Shown: positions 7,713-15,859 of the stretch, in pieces
Layout: each line of letters begins with the position of its first letter
How positions within the stretch are numbered: position 1 is the first letter of the stretch
Source: Halomonas sp. JB37
GTDB lineage: Bacteria > Pseudomonadota > Gammaproteobacteria > Pseudomonadales > Halomonadaceae
Direction of reading: 5' to 3'
Length of the DNA stretch: 64,000 bases
Assembly: GCF_002332255.1 (NCBI RefSeq)
Contig: NZ_NRGW01000001.1
Span: 2,976,001-3,040,000, forward strand
Notes under the pieces: generated by a model
The model's database searches: none
What the model saw: only the letters and a program-made list of their open reading frames with translations
Told to the model about the DNA's origin: nothing
Position numbers and translations under genes: made by a program

Positions 7713-8810
7713 TTAGTCTCGGTGATCTTTAATAATCATGAGCAGCATACTGAAGATAAAGGCAAGGAAGATGGCAATGATGGCGAAGACGCTGCTGTTG
7801 TAGAGCCGGCTTGGTTCTGTGGGATATTCCGGCAGCAGTGGGCTTTGCAGTACGCTTACCTGCTTAAGCTGGCGGGCGGCCTCTAAGCGAGTATTTTCTA
7901 GCGCAGCAAGTGCGCTGGAGTAGGTTTCCTGAGCGAACTGCGCTTGCAGTTCTAGCGTTTCATATTCAGCAGAAACACTGTTCAGCGAGCCACCCGATGC
8001 CTGCGCTATACGATCACGTTGTTCAATAATTTGGTCGCGTAGCGCGGTGATATTACGCTCAACTTGGCGCAACTCGGGTGATTGTTCGCTTTGGAAACTG
8101 GCTAGTGCGTTACGCTGCGCCTGGAAGCGTGCCAAGTCAGCTTCAAGTGTTGACACCACCTGATTAATACTTGCCACGGTATCAGTGGGCGAGACTAGAC
8201 CAAACTCATTTTGGTACGCCAGCAAGGCGGCACGGGTTTCTTTAAAGCGCTCATCGAGTCGCACCATTTGCTGCTCTAAAAAGTGGACCTGCTCTTCAGC
8301 TAGACGATGACCCATTTCATTCATATGGTCTTCGCCTGCCTGAAGTAGCAGCGTGGTCATTTGATGGGCAAACTCTGGTGTATAACCCTGAACAGAAATA
8401 TTAAGAACGCCGGCGTACTCATCGAGCTCTATATTTACGCGGCGTAGATAGTATTTATGCAGGTCTTCAATCGGCGCGTCTCGATCATATAGCCTTGCGA
8501 AAATATCGCCGTGTTCAGTGTAGTGCTCTCTGATGTTTAGGTCTTCGTCTAGGAGGCGCAGCATATCCACTGACAATAAGTGCTCGCGCAGCAACAAGAG
8601 ATCTTTAGTATTACCACCGCCGCCTCCCATTATTGATGACAGACTAATTTCTGGGGCCGCCACTTGCGGGCTTTCCAGCACCACCGTGGCACGCGAAACA
8701 TAACGCTCCTCTGCCCATACAAACCAGTAGAACGAAACTAAAATAATGGCGATAGCAGCCACGGCCCAGTGCGGCGACTTTTTTACAAAACTACCTAAAG
8801 AACGTTGCAT
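7713..8810 (-). CDS. kpsE: Capsule export inner-membrane adaptor, KpsE/BexC family
   Basis: This 365-residue polysaccharide co-polymerase/membrane-fusion-type protein links the ABC exporter to the outer-membrane channel. It has one transmembrane helix near residues 17-34, a periplasmic head (EERYVSRATVVLESP), a glycine-rich MGGGGGN stretch, a long periplasmic coiled coil (about 165-320) and a second transmembrane helix near 340-361 ending in a short basic tail. That two-helix layout with an internal coiled coil is typical of KpsE and BexC. The ATG is 3 bases after the permease stop, so the two are co-transcribed and probably coupled. Confidence 0.92.
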   Translation of the reverse strand: MQRSLGSFVKKSPHWAVAAIAIILVSFYWFVWAEERYVSRATVVLESPQVAAPEISLSSIMGGGGGNTKDLLLLREHLLSVDMLRLLDEDLNIREHYTEHGDIFARLYDRDAPIEDLHKYYLRRVNIELDEYAGVLNISVQGYTPEFAHQMTTLLLQAGEDHMNEMGHRLAEEQVHFLEQQMVRLDERFKETRAALLAYQNEFGLVSPTDTVASINQVVSTLEADLARFQAQRNALASFQSEQSPELRQVERNITALRDQIIEQRDRIAQASGGSLNSVSAEYETLELQAQFAQETYSSALAALENTRLEAARQLKQVSVLQSPLLPEYPTEPSRLYNSSVFAIIAIFLAFIFSMLLMIIKDHRD

Positions 8811-8813
8811 GAA

Positions 8814-9623
8814 TTATTTGGCCTTTAAGCGATCAAGAAAGCGCAGGTGCATTAACAGCCCCAGGGCAATAAGGATGAGTGTAAACAGCCAGAAATAGAG
8901 CATGCTAGTTCCGTGAACCACTTGATAGCCCTCAAAAAAACCAAGGCGCAGAGTCTCCAAGCCATGAGGAATTGGATTTAGCATGAGATATTCCAGCAAC
9001 CAGTGTGGCATCGAATTCAGCGGAAACATGACTCCGGAGAGAATCAGCAGCGGTAATGAGAGCATACGTATTATTCGGCCAATTTCAGGTACTAATGTAG
9101 CCGCCACCGAAGTGATTAGCCCTAAGCCCATCCCCAGGCTCCACAGCGAAAACCAAACAGCCATCGCTCTGATTGCATTATCTGGGTACATACCCAGCCC
9201 CAGCATTAACCCGCCGCCAATAAAGATCAAAAATACAAAGCTACGCAATATACCTTCTAAAAAATTACGCACAAACACTGGATCTACAGGCTGCACTTGG
9301 CGGTAAGCGAATAGAGCCTTGTTACCATCGATCGCCCCCATTCCACGCAACATGCCTTCTCTTACAAGCAGAAACCCCATTAAGCCCGAAATCATCCAGG
9401 GAATAAATTCGGCGTTAACCACTAGCCGATCACCACGAATAAAGCTGCGGAGGCCTACCATAATAGCAATAAAAGCGACTGGCTCAAAAATCATCCAGAA
9501 CCAGCTCATGCGGTCTGCCATGGTGCGCGAAATAGCCTCACGCATAAACATGGCGTACCACACACTACGGGTCACTTGCCACGGCGTGCGGGCACGCCGT
9601 GGCTCACTGCTTATATTTTCCAT
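8814..9623 (-). CDS. kpsM: Capsule export ABC permease, KpsM/BexB family
   Basis: A 269-residue ABC-2 type permease with about six hydrophobic helices. It carries family segments such as EPVAFIAIMVGL, the conserved PLLILSGVMFPLNSMP region, and LNPIPHGLETLRLGFFEGY near the last periplasmic turn. It forms the membrane part of the exporter with the kpsT-like ATPase and moves lipid-linked capsule polymer across the inner membrane. It follows kpsD after 79 bases that hold heptamer repeats and a hairpin, and it is directly followed by the kpsE-like gene. Confidence 0.92.
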   Translation of the reverse strand: MENISSEPRRARTPWQVTRSVWYAMFMREAISRTMADRMSWFWMIFEPVAFIAIMVGLRSFIRGDRLVVNAEFIPWMISGLMGFLLVREGMLRGMGAIDGNKALFAYRQVQPVDPVFVRNFLEGILRSFVFLIFIGGGLMLGLGMYPDNAIRAMAVWFSLWSLGMGLGLITSVAATLVPEIGRIIRMLSLPLLILSGVMFPLNSMPHWLLEYLMLNPIPHGLETLRLGFFEGYQVVHGTSMLYFWLFTLILIALGLLMHLRFLDRLKAK

Positions 9624-9650
9624 AGCGTTACTTTGTAAAGGAGTGAGATG

Positions 9651-9691
9651 TGAGGTGTGAGGTGTGAGGTATTGACTCCCTCACACCTCAC
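9651..9691. repeat. Heptamer tandem repeat folding into a 13-bp hairpin
   Basis: On the plus strand, three TGAGGTG/TGAGGTA heptamers (9651-9671) are followed by a reverse-complementary copy. GTGAGGTGTGAGG at 9657-9669 pairs perfectly with 9679-9691 around a 9-base loop. It lies between kpsD and kpsM without a T-run, so it may alter mRNA stability or processing rather than terminate. Confidence 0.8.
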
Positions 9692-9702
9692 TATTTACTT
9701 TT

Positions 9703-11409
9703 TTACAGATCTAAAGCGACTCGAGTTGTCACAGCGATTTGGAAAAGTATTCGGGTTAGCGTAGCCGCTAGCTGCAGATTATGTATGGGTGCGGCAGGCA
9801 TCACCAAGATCTCATCACCCGGCCGTAGCGGTGAATTGCTGGCATGCTCGACTGCACCGTTCTGGCGGACCAATAAAATTTGGTCTTTATCAGCACGCAC
9901 AGTAAAGCCGCCAGCGCCCTGGACGTAATCGATCACGCTCATGCCGGGACGGTAAACAACGGCTTGGGGCACCAGGATTTCACCACTGATAAGTACGGAA
10001 TCACTGATTTCAGGAATGGTAATGACATCACCATCCTGCAGGCGTATATCAGAGATACCGTCACTGTTAGCTACAACCAGCCGGCCGCTGGGCTCTAGGT
10101 CGCGAGCCCTTGAGATAAAACGCTCTATCAATTCGGCTTCTTGCAGGCGGATTTTCGCCTCTTCATCGGTCCGCGACTCTGCGCCCAAGTAGGTAGTTTC
10201 TAAGCGCCGTAAGCTGTCTTCAAGGGCCTCGGCTTGCTGCTGGCGCACGCTTTCACGCTGTAGAGAAACACTTTCTACTGCGGTCATGTTTTCCGGCACA
10301 GCTATAGCGTCCAGTAACTCACTTAAACGCGCATTGCGTGGCAGTGCATAGCGTGATGGGCCGTAGTAGCTGCCTTCCACTTCCACAACGATAGTCTCGC
10401 TACGCTGGTCTGCGCTGAATAGCACTTCATCGCCACTACGAATCATTTGGCCGTAGAACATGTCGATGGGGAAGTACTGAGCAATGGGCCCGTCTTCACG
10501 GTCGCCGCGGAGTAGCACGTGGGAAACGCCGCTTTTAAGTCGTGCCAAATTAATTAGCTCAGCACCGCTTAGCTGATTGCCGACCAACTCATAACGGTGG
10601 GCACGATGCACGTCACCGCCTACTGCAATCGCGGGGCCACGCTCTTCTACCACAATGGTGTCGCCATCTTGGAACTGCGGGCGGGCAATGATGCCATCGA
10701 TCAGAAAGTCATATAGGTCAACGGTTGAAACGGTGCGGTCATCACGCACCACCCTCACTTGGCGATAGCTACCAAGGTCTTGGTCAATCCCCCCGGACTG
10801 ATCAAGAAAATACAGCAACGAGTCGTTGGGCGTACCTGCATAGCGGCCAGGATTTTCTACATAGCCCGTTACGTATACCGCAACTGGCTGCACGCCTTGC
10901 AGATTTGTATAGACCTCTACGTTATCCGGATAGACGGAGGTAATAGCACTGCGGACGCTGTTATCCACTTCCTGGCTGCTTTGCCCTTCTACATTTATCG
11001 GGCCAGAACCAGGAATAAAGATATTGCCCTGAGCATCTACCGGTAGCACGCGGTCAAACTCAAACGCCCCCCAGGCACGGACGGTGACTTGGTCGCCGGG
11101 TTTAATGCGGTAGTCTGGGTTAAGGCCATCGCCCATGGCGCCACGAAAGCCGCCAGTAAATAGATTAGCGCCAAATGGCGGCAAAGTATCGGTATCTTGC
11201 AGCGGCAACGTCACAGGGCCATAAGTACCGCTGCGCCAATCTGCACGAGGCGTATCGTTCACTTCGTCTTGCTGCTGTGCCCCCCCTTGCTGACTACTCT
11301 CAGACGGTAAAATAGTATCGGACAGGCTAAGAGACTGCGCCCAGGCTGCGCCGCCCATGACCGCGCTTAACAGAGTAATAGACACGATTGCTGCGGTTTG
11401 CTTGAACAT
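9703..11409 (-). CDS. kpsD: Outer-membrane capsule export protein, KpsD-like
   Basis: A 568-residue periplasmic/outer-membrane polysaccharide export protein, near the length of KpsD (about 560) and longer than BexD. It has a signal peptide (about residues 1-24, cleavage after AWA), a polysaccharide-export domain starting at YRIKPGDQVTVRAWGAF, then SLBB-type domains (VAVYVTGYVENPGRYAG; IAVGGDVHRAHRYELVG; VVEVEGSYYGPSRYALP; VLISGEILVPQAVVYRPG). It forms the conduit through the outer membrane with the KpsE-like adaptor. Its ATG overlaps the upstream lipoprotein stop by one base (TAATG), so translation is coupled. Confidence 0.9.
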   Translation of the reverse strand: MFKQTAAIVSITLLSAVMGGAAWAQSLSLSDTILPSESSQQGGAQQQDEVNDTPRADWRSGTYGPVTLPLQDTDTLPPFGANLFTGGFRGAMGDGLNPDYRIKPGDQVTVRAWGAFEFDRVLPVDAQGNIFIPGSGPINVEGQSSQEVDNSVRSAITSVYPDNVEVYTNLQGVQPVAVYVTGYVENPGRYAGTPNDSLLYFLDQSGGIDQDLGSYRQVRVVRDDRTVSTVDLYDFLIDGIIARPQFQDGDTIVVEERGPAIAVGGDVHRAHRYELVGNQLSGAELINLARLKSGVSHVLLRGDREDGPIAQYFPIDMFYGQMIRSGDEVLFSADQRSETIVVEVEGSYYGPSRYALPRNARLSELLDAIAVPENMTAVESVSLQRESVRQQQAEALEDSLRRLETTYLGAESRTDEEAKIRLQEAELIERFISRARDLEPSGRLVVANSDGISDIRLQDGDVITIPEISDSVLISGEILVPQAVVYRPGMSVIDYVQGAGGFTVRADKDQILLVRQNGAVEHASNSPLRPGDEILVMPAAPIHNLQLAATLTRILFQIAVTTRVALDL

Positions 11410-11828
11410 TAATAGCGCCCTTCAACTGTTTGCATGCCTGTCTGCGTCACTACGCGTTGATTTACCCAGCCGTTGGGCGTTGCACAGACAAGAGCGCTGT
11501 TAGCACTGCCTCCTGCTGCAACTACGCGAAGCTTACGGCATTCACGCCCGCTAGCAGCTAAGTAAGATTCATCAGCAATAATTTCGACGTTATCACCCCA
11601 TGGGCTGCGCGCCACGTTAAGAACCCCACTGGCGGGTGCTTGCGAGAGAAAATTATTGAGGCTTTCGTTTTCTAACAACGTCGCCGCATCATTATTCAGG
11701 ACGTAACGCGCTTCTTGCTGATTACTACCAGAAGGGTAGCTTGTAGCACAGCCACTTATAGCGACCACACTCAGTGCTGTCAGCAGCATGCGCGCTGGCG
11801 ACACAAATGAACGTTGGGATATTGGCAT
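11409..11828 (-). CDS. Small lipoprotein, 17-kDa surface-antigen C-terminal-like
   Basis: First gene of the capsule export operon, 139 residues. The hydrophobic segment ends in AISGC, a lipobox, so Cys27 is probably lipidated. The mature part contains ASGRECRKLRVVAAGG, then SALVCATPNGWV. This pattern (S-G-x-x-C-R ... C-x-x-x-G-x-W) recalls the C-terminal domain of the 17-kDa surface antigen family; the two cysteines may pair. A role in capsule assembly or in the lipid anchoring of the channel is inferred from position only. It is translationally coupled to kpsD. Confidence 0.75.
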   Translation of the reverse strand: MPISQRSFVSPARMLLTALSVVAISGCATSYPSGSNQQEARYVLNNDAATLLENESLNNFLSQAPASGVLNVARSPWGDNVEIIADESYLAASGRECRKLRVVAAGGSANSALVCATPNGWVNQRVVTQTGMQTVEGRY

Positions 11829-11848
11829 AATGGATTCCAGATGAAAGG

Positions 11849-11860
11849 CACGCTACCGCC
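11849..11860 (-). promoter_or_regulatory. ops element (RfaH/NusG-paralogue recruitment site)
   Basis: The minus strand reads GGCGGTAGCGTG, 20 bases upstream of the first ATG of the capsule export operon and preceded by CCTG. It matches the ops core GGCGGTAG of the JUMPstart element that pauses RNA polymerase and recruits RfaH in enterobacterial capsule and lipopolysaccharide operons. No rfaH gene lies in the window. No convincing -35/-10 pair was found upstream; a lone TACAAT lies at 11946-11951. Confidence 0.7.
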
Positions 11861-12036
11861 CAGGGATTGAAACGGGCATATTCCCTTGCCCTACTCTATC
11901 TGTGCGGCTGAATGGGGTGGTGCTCTAAATTCACACCAGCTTACCATTGTAGAGGATTACTGCCACCGCCTCCACATTGACAGCAGTTGTAGTGACACTC
12001 ATTTAAATTATGAAAACACTAACCCTTCAGAGAAAG

Positions 12037-12063
12037 AAAAACCGACCATTTTTCAATGATCGG
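12037..12063 (-). terminator. Rho-independent terminator of the Wzx/Wzy operon
   Basis: On the minus strand a 9-bp stem (12063-12055 with 12050-12042, one T-G wobble), a 4-base loop and five Ts follow the ligase stop codon by about 34 bases. It separates this operon from the capsule export operon. Confidence 0.8.
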
Positions 12064-12096
12064 CTGTCTATGGCCTGCTGAATAGGAACGCTTTCT

Positions 12097-13362
12097 TTAC
12101 GAATGGTTCTCTTTCATTGGTAAGCGCCTTAGCCTTCCTGAATGAATACCCCACAAAATTGCCAACAAAAAGGCATATATCATGACGCCGCTATTATGGG
12201 TCATAAACACCTGCGACAAACCAAAATCGATATATGTTACGGGCAATAATACACCCGCCGTTGCTAACGCTCGGTCTGATAAATCATTCGCAGTGAGCCC
12301 TTTTGAAAACAGCCTTAACGGGATTAAATAAAGCGCAATCAGGACTGCCAGCCCTAGCAGGCCACGCTTAGCAAAAGCATCAATGAACTCATTGTGTGCA
12401 TGGCCATACTCACCTATTTCACGTGATATGAAGCCTTGATCGGATAATGCTAGCATCTCGTTCTTGTAGCCGTTGTATCCCCAACCAAGTAGCGGCTTTT
12501 CTTGGATAAGATGCGCCGCCCCACGCCACATTTCAAAACGCGCGCCTACTGATGTCGTGCGGTTCTCACCGGAAATATAAAGACTGACATCATTAAATGC
12601 TTCGTGAACACGCCCTTGCACACCTATTTGCGGCACGGCATACACAACGATAGCGCCTACAATAACAGCCGCTACCACCGCCGTTTTTAGCCTGACGGAC
12701 AGATTTCTGCCATAGGCGCGGTAAAGCACTAATAAAACAATAGGGAAACCCACCCAGCCGCCTCGGCTACCTGAGAACAAAGATCCAAGAATGCCTGCTA
12801 GCGCCCCTAGCATTAAAAAGCACACCCACACGTGGCGATGTCGCTGCACAGTGGCCCACCCAAGTCCTGCTAAGCACATGACGCCAAGCAGCATGCTAAG
12901 GTTGCCAAATTGAATTACATACGTGTATCCCTGGGCCCGATCCACGCCTTCAAATAACTTTTGCCATCCTGCCCAGCTACCCGCGGCAATGGCACCAACA
13001 GCAAGACCACTCCATAGAAAAGCTCGCCTAGGCGGGAAGCGCAGCACCCACCAAAGCGCAGGTATCGCTAAAATAAAACGACTTGGCTTATCTAGCCCTC
13101 GACTACCCTGGCCATCCCACCAAACCTCTGCTAACGCAACGAGCGCATAGGCCAAAACAGCGCCCACTATCCAAGCATCTCCCTTTGAGAAACGCGGAAC
13201 GCGCATGGTAAACAGCAGACCAAGCCCGCCTAACAGCAGCAACACTGCTCCCACTGAATAACCGCTAGGAATGACCAGCGCGATCGCACCGAACAGGAAA
13301 ACGGCAACGCTAGTGTAAAACTCAGGAAAACGCGCTTGTACACTCATCGTAGAGGCACTCAT
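12097..13362 (-). CDS. O-antigen ligase/polymerase family (Wzy_C) membrane protein
   Basis: The protein has 421 residues from the ATG at 13362, chosen because GAGAG precedes it, whereas the longer frame opens with a TTG lacking a ribosome site. About ten to twelve hydrophobic helices flank a periplasmic loop with the Wzy_C signatures GSLFSGSRGGWVG and EYGHAHNEFID, and LGWGYNGYKNE between them. Such proteins either ligate polymer to lipid A core (WaaL) or polymerise repeat units (Wzy). As the last gene of an operon that already has another Wzy-like protein, this one is the likelier ligase, but the sequence alone does not decide. Confidence 0.8.
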   Translation of the reverse strand: MSASTMSVQARFPEFYTSVAVFLFGAIALVIPSGYSVGAVLLLLGGLGLLFTMRVPRFSKGDAWIVGAVLAYALVALAEVWWDGQGSRGLDKPSRFILAIPALWWVLRFPPRRAFLWSGLAVGAIAAGSWAGWQKLFEGVDRAQGYTYVIQFGNLSMLLGVMCLAGLGWATVQRHRHVWVCFLMLGALAGILGSLFSGSRGGWVGFPIVLLVLYRAYGRNLSVRLKTAVVAAVIVGAIVVYAVPQIGVQGRVHEAFNDVSLYISGENRTTSVGARFEMWRGAAHLIQEKPLLGWGYNGYKNEMLALSDQGFISREIGEYGHAHNEFIDAFAKRGLLGLAVLIALYLIPLRLFSKGLTANDLSDRALATAGVLLPVTYIDFGLSQVFMTHNSGVMIYAFLLAILWGIHSGRLRRLPMKENHS

Positions 13363-13433
13363 GGATGGTCTCTCATCAAAATTCCTTTCGGTACATACCA
13401 ACAAGCAATCACAGCCCAAACTTAGCTGCCTTG

Positions 13434-14435
13434 CTATGCCTTAGTAGAGAATTGCTGCCAACGCCACGTATCGATCATCATATCCTCGAGCGTTTTAACG
13501 GGTCGCCATCCTAAATCACGCTCGACTTTGCTGGCACTAGCCCAAAAAGCTGCTAAATCGCCTTCTCGCCGAGGAGCGTAGCGATGAGGGACTTCAACGC
13601 CTGTTGAGGCTACAAAGGCATCCACCATTTGCTTAACCGATATACCGCTTCCCGCGCCGAGGTTGTAACAATGAACGCCTGGGCTATCTAGCACCTTTAA
13701 AGCCACCCTATGCCCTATGGCTAAATCAACTACATGTAAATAGTCACGCACACAGGTACCATCATCAGTGGCATAGTCATCACCATAGATTAAGAGTTCC
13801 GGCAATGTTCCCGCCGCGACCTGGCTAATATAGGGCATTAAATTATTAGGAGTACCCTGGGGAAGCTCACCGATATAGCCCGAAGGGTGCGCCCCAATAG
13901 GATTGAAATAACGCAAAAGACCCACCGACCACTGAGGGTCACTCGCGTAAAGATCTTCCAGCAACTGTTCCACCATGCCCTTGGAGGTGCCATAGGGGCT
14001 ACTCGAAACGCCCCTTGCCATTGTTTCGATATAAGGTGGCTCAGCATCTACACCATAAACAGTCGCAGAAGAACTAAATAAGAGCCGCTTAACTCCTGCT
14101 TTCTGCATAGCGGAACATAAACAAATACTGCCGTAAACATTTACGTCATAGTAGGCTAAAGGGTTTTTAACACTCTCGCCAACTGCTTTTAATCCTGCAC
14201 AATGAATCACTGATTCAATAAGGTGATTTTGAAATATAGAATCTAACAGAGAAACATCACGTATATCACCATGATAGAAAAGGACATCGCGCTGCGTGAT
14301 ATTCTTAATGCGACCAATCACAGATTCGTTGCTGTTAGACAGGTCGTCCAAAATCACCACTTCATGACCAGCCTGAAGCAGCTCTACTGCTATGTGCGAA
14401 CCGATATAACCGGTACCGCCTGTTAATAAAATCAT
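13434..14435 (-). CDS. galE: UDP-glucose 4-epimerase
   Basis: The 333-residue extended short-chain dehydrogenase interconverts UDP-glucose and UDP-galactose (or the N-acetyl forms) with bound NAD. It shows the nucleotide motif GGTGYIGSH at residues 5-13, HCAGLKAVGES, SSSATVYG and the catalytic YGTSK pair, followed by RYFNPIGAHPSG, typical of GalE. It supplies sugar donors to the surrounding polysaccharide operon and starts 12 bases after the phosphoglycosyltransferase stop. Confidence 0.95.
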   Translation of the reverse strand: MILLTGGTGYIGSHIAVELLQAGHEVVILDDLSNSNESVIGRIKNITQRDVLFYHGDIRDVSLLDSIFQNHLIESVIHCAGLKAVGESVKNPLAYYDVNVYGSICLCSAMQKAGVKRLLFSSSATVYGVDAEPPYIETMARGVSSSPYGTSKGMVEQLLEDLYASDPQWSVGLLRYFNPIGAHPSGYIGELPQGTPNNLMPYISQVAAGTLPELLIYGDDYATDDGTCVRDYLHVVDLAIGHRVALKVLDSPGVHCYNLGAGSGISVKQMVDAFVASTGVEVPHRYAPRREGDLAAFWASASKVERDLGWRPVKTLEDMMIDTWRWQQFSTKA

Positions 14436-14447
14436 ATAACCCGCTCG

Positions 14448-15857
14448 TCAGTAAGCATTTGAGTGCTTAAAGCCTTTGAAAACAGTCATAAAAATAATTC
14501 TTACATCAAACCACAGCGACCAGTTATCGATATACCACAGATCATATTCAACTCGACGCTGCATTTTTTCTAGGGTCTCGGTCTCACCTCGCAACCCATT
14601 TACTTGCGCCCAGCCTGTGATACCAGGTTTGACTTTATGTCTACGCATATAGGACTCAACAAGCTCCTTATAATATTCATTGTGCGCTAGCGCGTGGGGC
14701 CGGGGGCCTACAATAGACATACGACCTTGTAAAACATTATAAAACTGAGGAAGCTCATCTAGAGATGTCCTTCGCAAAAAAGCACCAATCGGCGTTATAC
14801 GATCATCGCTCTTTCGAGCCTGAGTAACCGACCCGCCCTCCTCTTGATGCACTTTCATAGACCTGAATTTATAGACTTTAAACACCTTACCATTTGAGCC
14901 TGTTCTATACTGCTTAAAGAGTACGGGACCTGGCGAGGTAACTTTTATCATCAAGACAATAAGTAAGCAGATAGGTAAAATCATCAGCGTAATCGCAGCA
15001 CCGAAAAGAATATCCTCCGTACGCTTGACGACTCGCGCCACACCGTTAATGGGCGAAACGCTCAAGTCAATCGCCAAGTGACCAGCCACTTCGCTGGTAC
15101 GATGATTAAGCAGCCGCATATCTTTAAAGTCAGGAATTAAGCGAATCTCCTCGGTGTGATTCCTTAACACATAAAAGATATTATGCACCATCTCGCCCAT
15201 TTCCAAAGGTGCACAGATCCAAACTTCAGAAGCGCTAGAAGCACTGATTCGTTCAGCTATCTTTTCAAGCTGCGCCATAGTCGGTATACCGTGTAAGCGC
15301 TCAACGCCGGCGATGGAATGCCCCTCCCAAGAGGCCGAACGCATTCCTTTAGCAACATGAAGTACATTGCTGCCGGGGCCAATCAAAAAAATGGGACGAC
15401 GGGCACCACCTCTAATGCGAATTCTACGCAGCCCATACTGCACGAGCGAGCGCGCACCAGCCGCCAATAAGAAAGAAAGAACGAGCGTGAGCCCTACCCA
15501 CAACCTTGAATAGCGGTCAGCCGCATGTGCAAAATAAATCAGAGAAGCGGAAATAACACCGACCACTAACCAAACCATTAACAATTTGCTAACAATGTGA
15601 AACGTAGACGATACACGCCATCTTTTATAGCTACCGGTCGAGCTATTGATCACGACAATCATCAACGATATGCAGGCGAGTGCTAATACATATCGCTCGT
15701 GCAGCTCAAAGGTGCCAAATCTTGAAACGTAAGCAACTGAGCCTGATAGGATAACGATAAGGATATCCAGGATAGGGAAAATTATTTTAGGAGGGTAACG
15801 TTCGGAGAAAATAATTCCCTTTTTACTCTGACCAATTTTTTTATATATCGGGTCCAT
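14448..15857 (-). CDS. Initiating polyprenyl-phosphate sugar phosphotransferase (WcaJ type)
   Basis: The enzyme transfers a sugar-1-phosphate from a UDP-sugar to undecaprenyl phosphate and so starts repeat-unit synthesis. It has four N-terminal transmembrane helices (about residues 25-135), a Rossmann-like CoA-binding fold domain (IFLIGPGSN onward), a fifth hydrophobic segment near 275-300 and a C-terminal catalytic domain with YKFRSM, SLDELPQFYNVLQG, MSIVGPRPHA and KPGITGWAQVNG. The start is the ATG at 15857 (469 residues) with AGGTGAG eight bases ahead. The longer frame begins with TTG inside that site. It lies 2 bases after the polymerase stop. Confidence 0.9.
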   Translation of the reverse strand: MDPIYKKIGQSKKGIIFSERYPPKIIFPILDILIVILSGSVAYVSRFGTFELHERYVLALACISLMIVVINSSTGSYKRWRVSSTFHIVSKLLMVWLVVGVISASLIYFAHAADRYSRLWVGLTLVLSFLLAAGARSLVQYGLRRIRIRGGARRPIFLIGPGSNVLHVAKGMRSASWEGHSIAGVERLHGIPTMAQLEKIAERISASSASEVWICAPLEMGEMVHNIFYVLRNHTEEIRLIPDFKDMRLLNHRTSEVAGHLAIDLSVSPINGVARVVKRTEDILFGAAITLMILPICLLIVLMIKVTSPGPVLFKQYRTGSNGKVFKVYKFRSMKVHQEEGGSVTQARKSDDRITPIGAFLRRTSLDELPQFYNVLQGRMSIVGPRPHALAHNEYYKELVESYMRRHKVKPGITGWAQVNGLRGETETLEKMQRRVEYDLWYIDNWSLWFDVRIIFMTVFKGFKHSNAY

Positions 15858-15859
15858 GC

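Noticed and set aside
8983-9660. Long plus-strand frames opposite the kpsM-like gene
   Set aside because: They are antisense to a clear permease gene; their low-complexity Ile/Ser/Pro composition is a by-product of membrane-helix codons.
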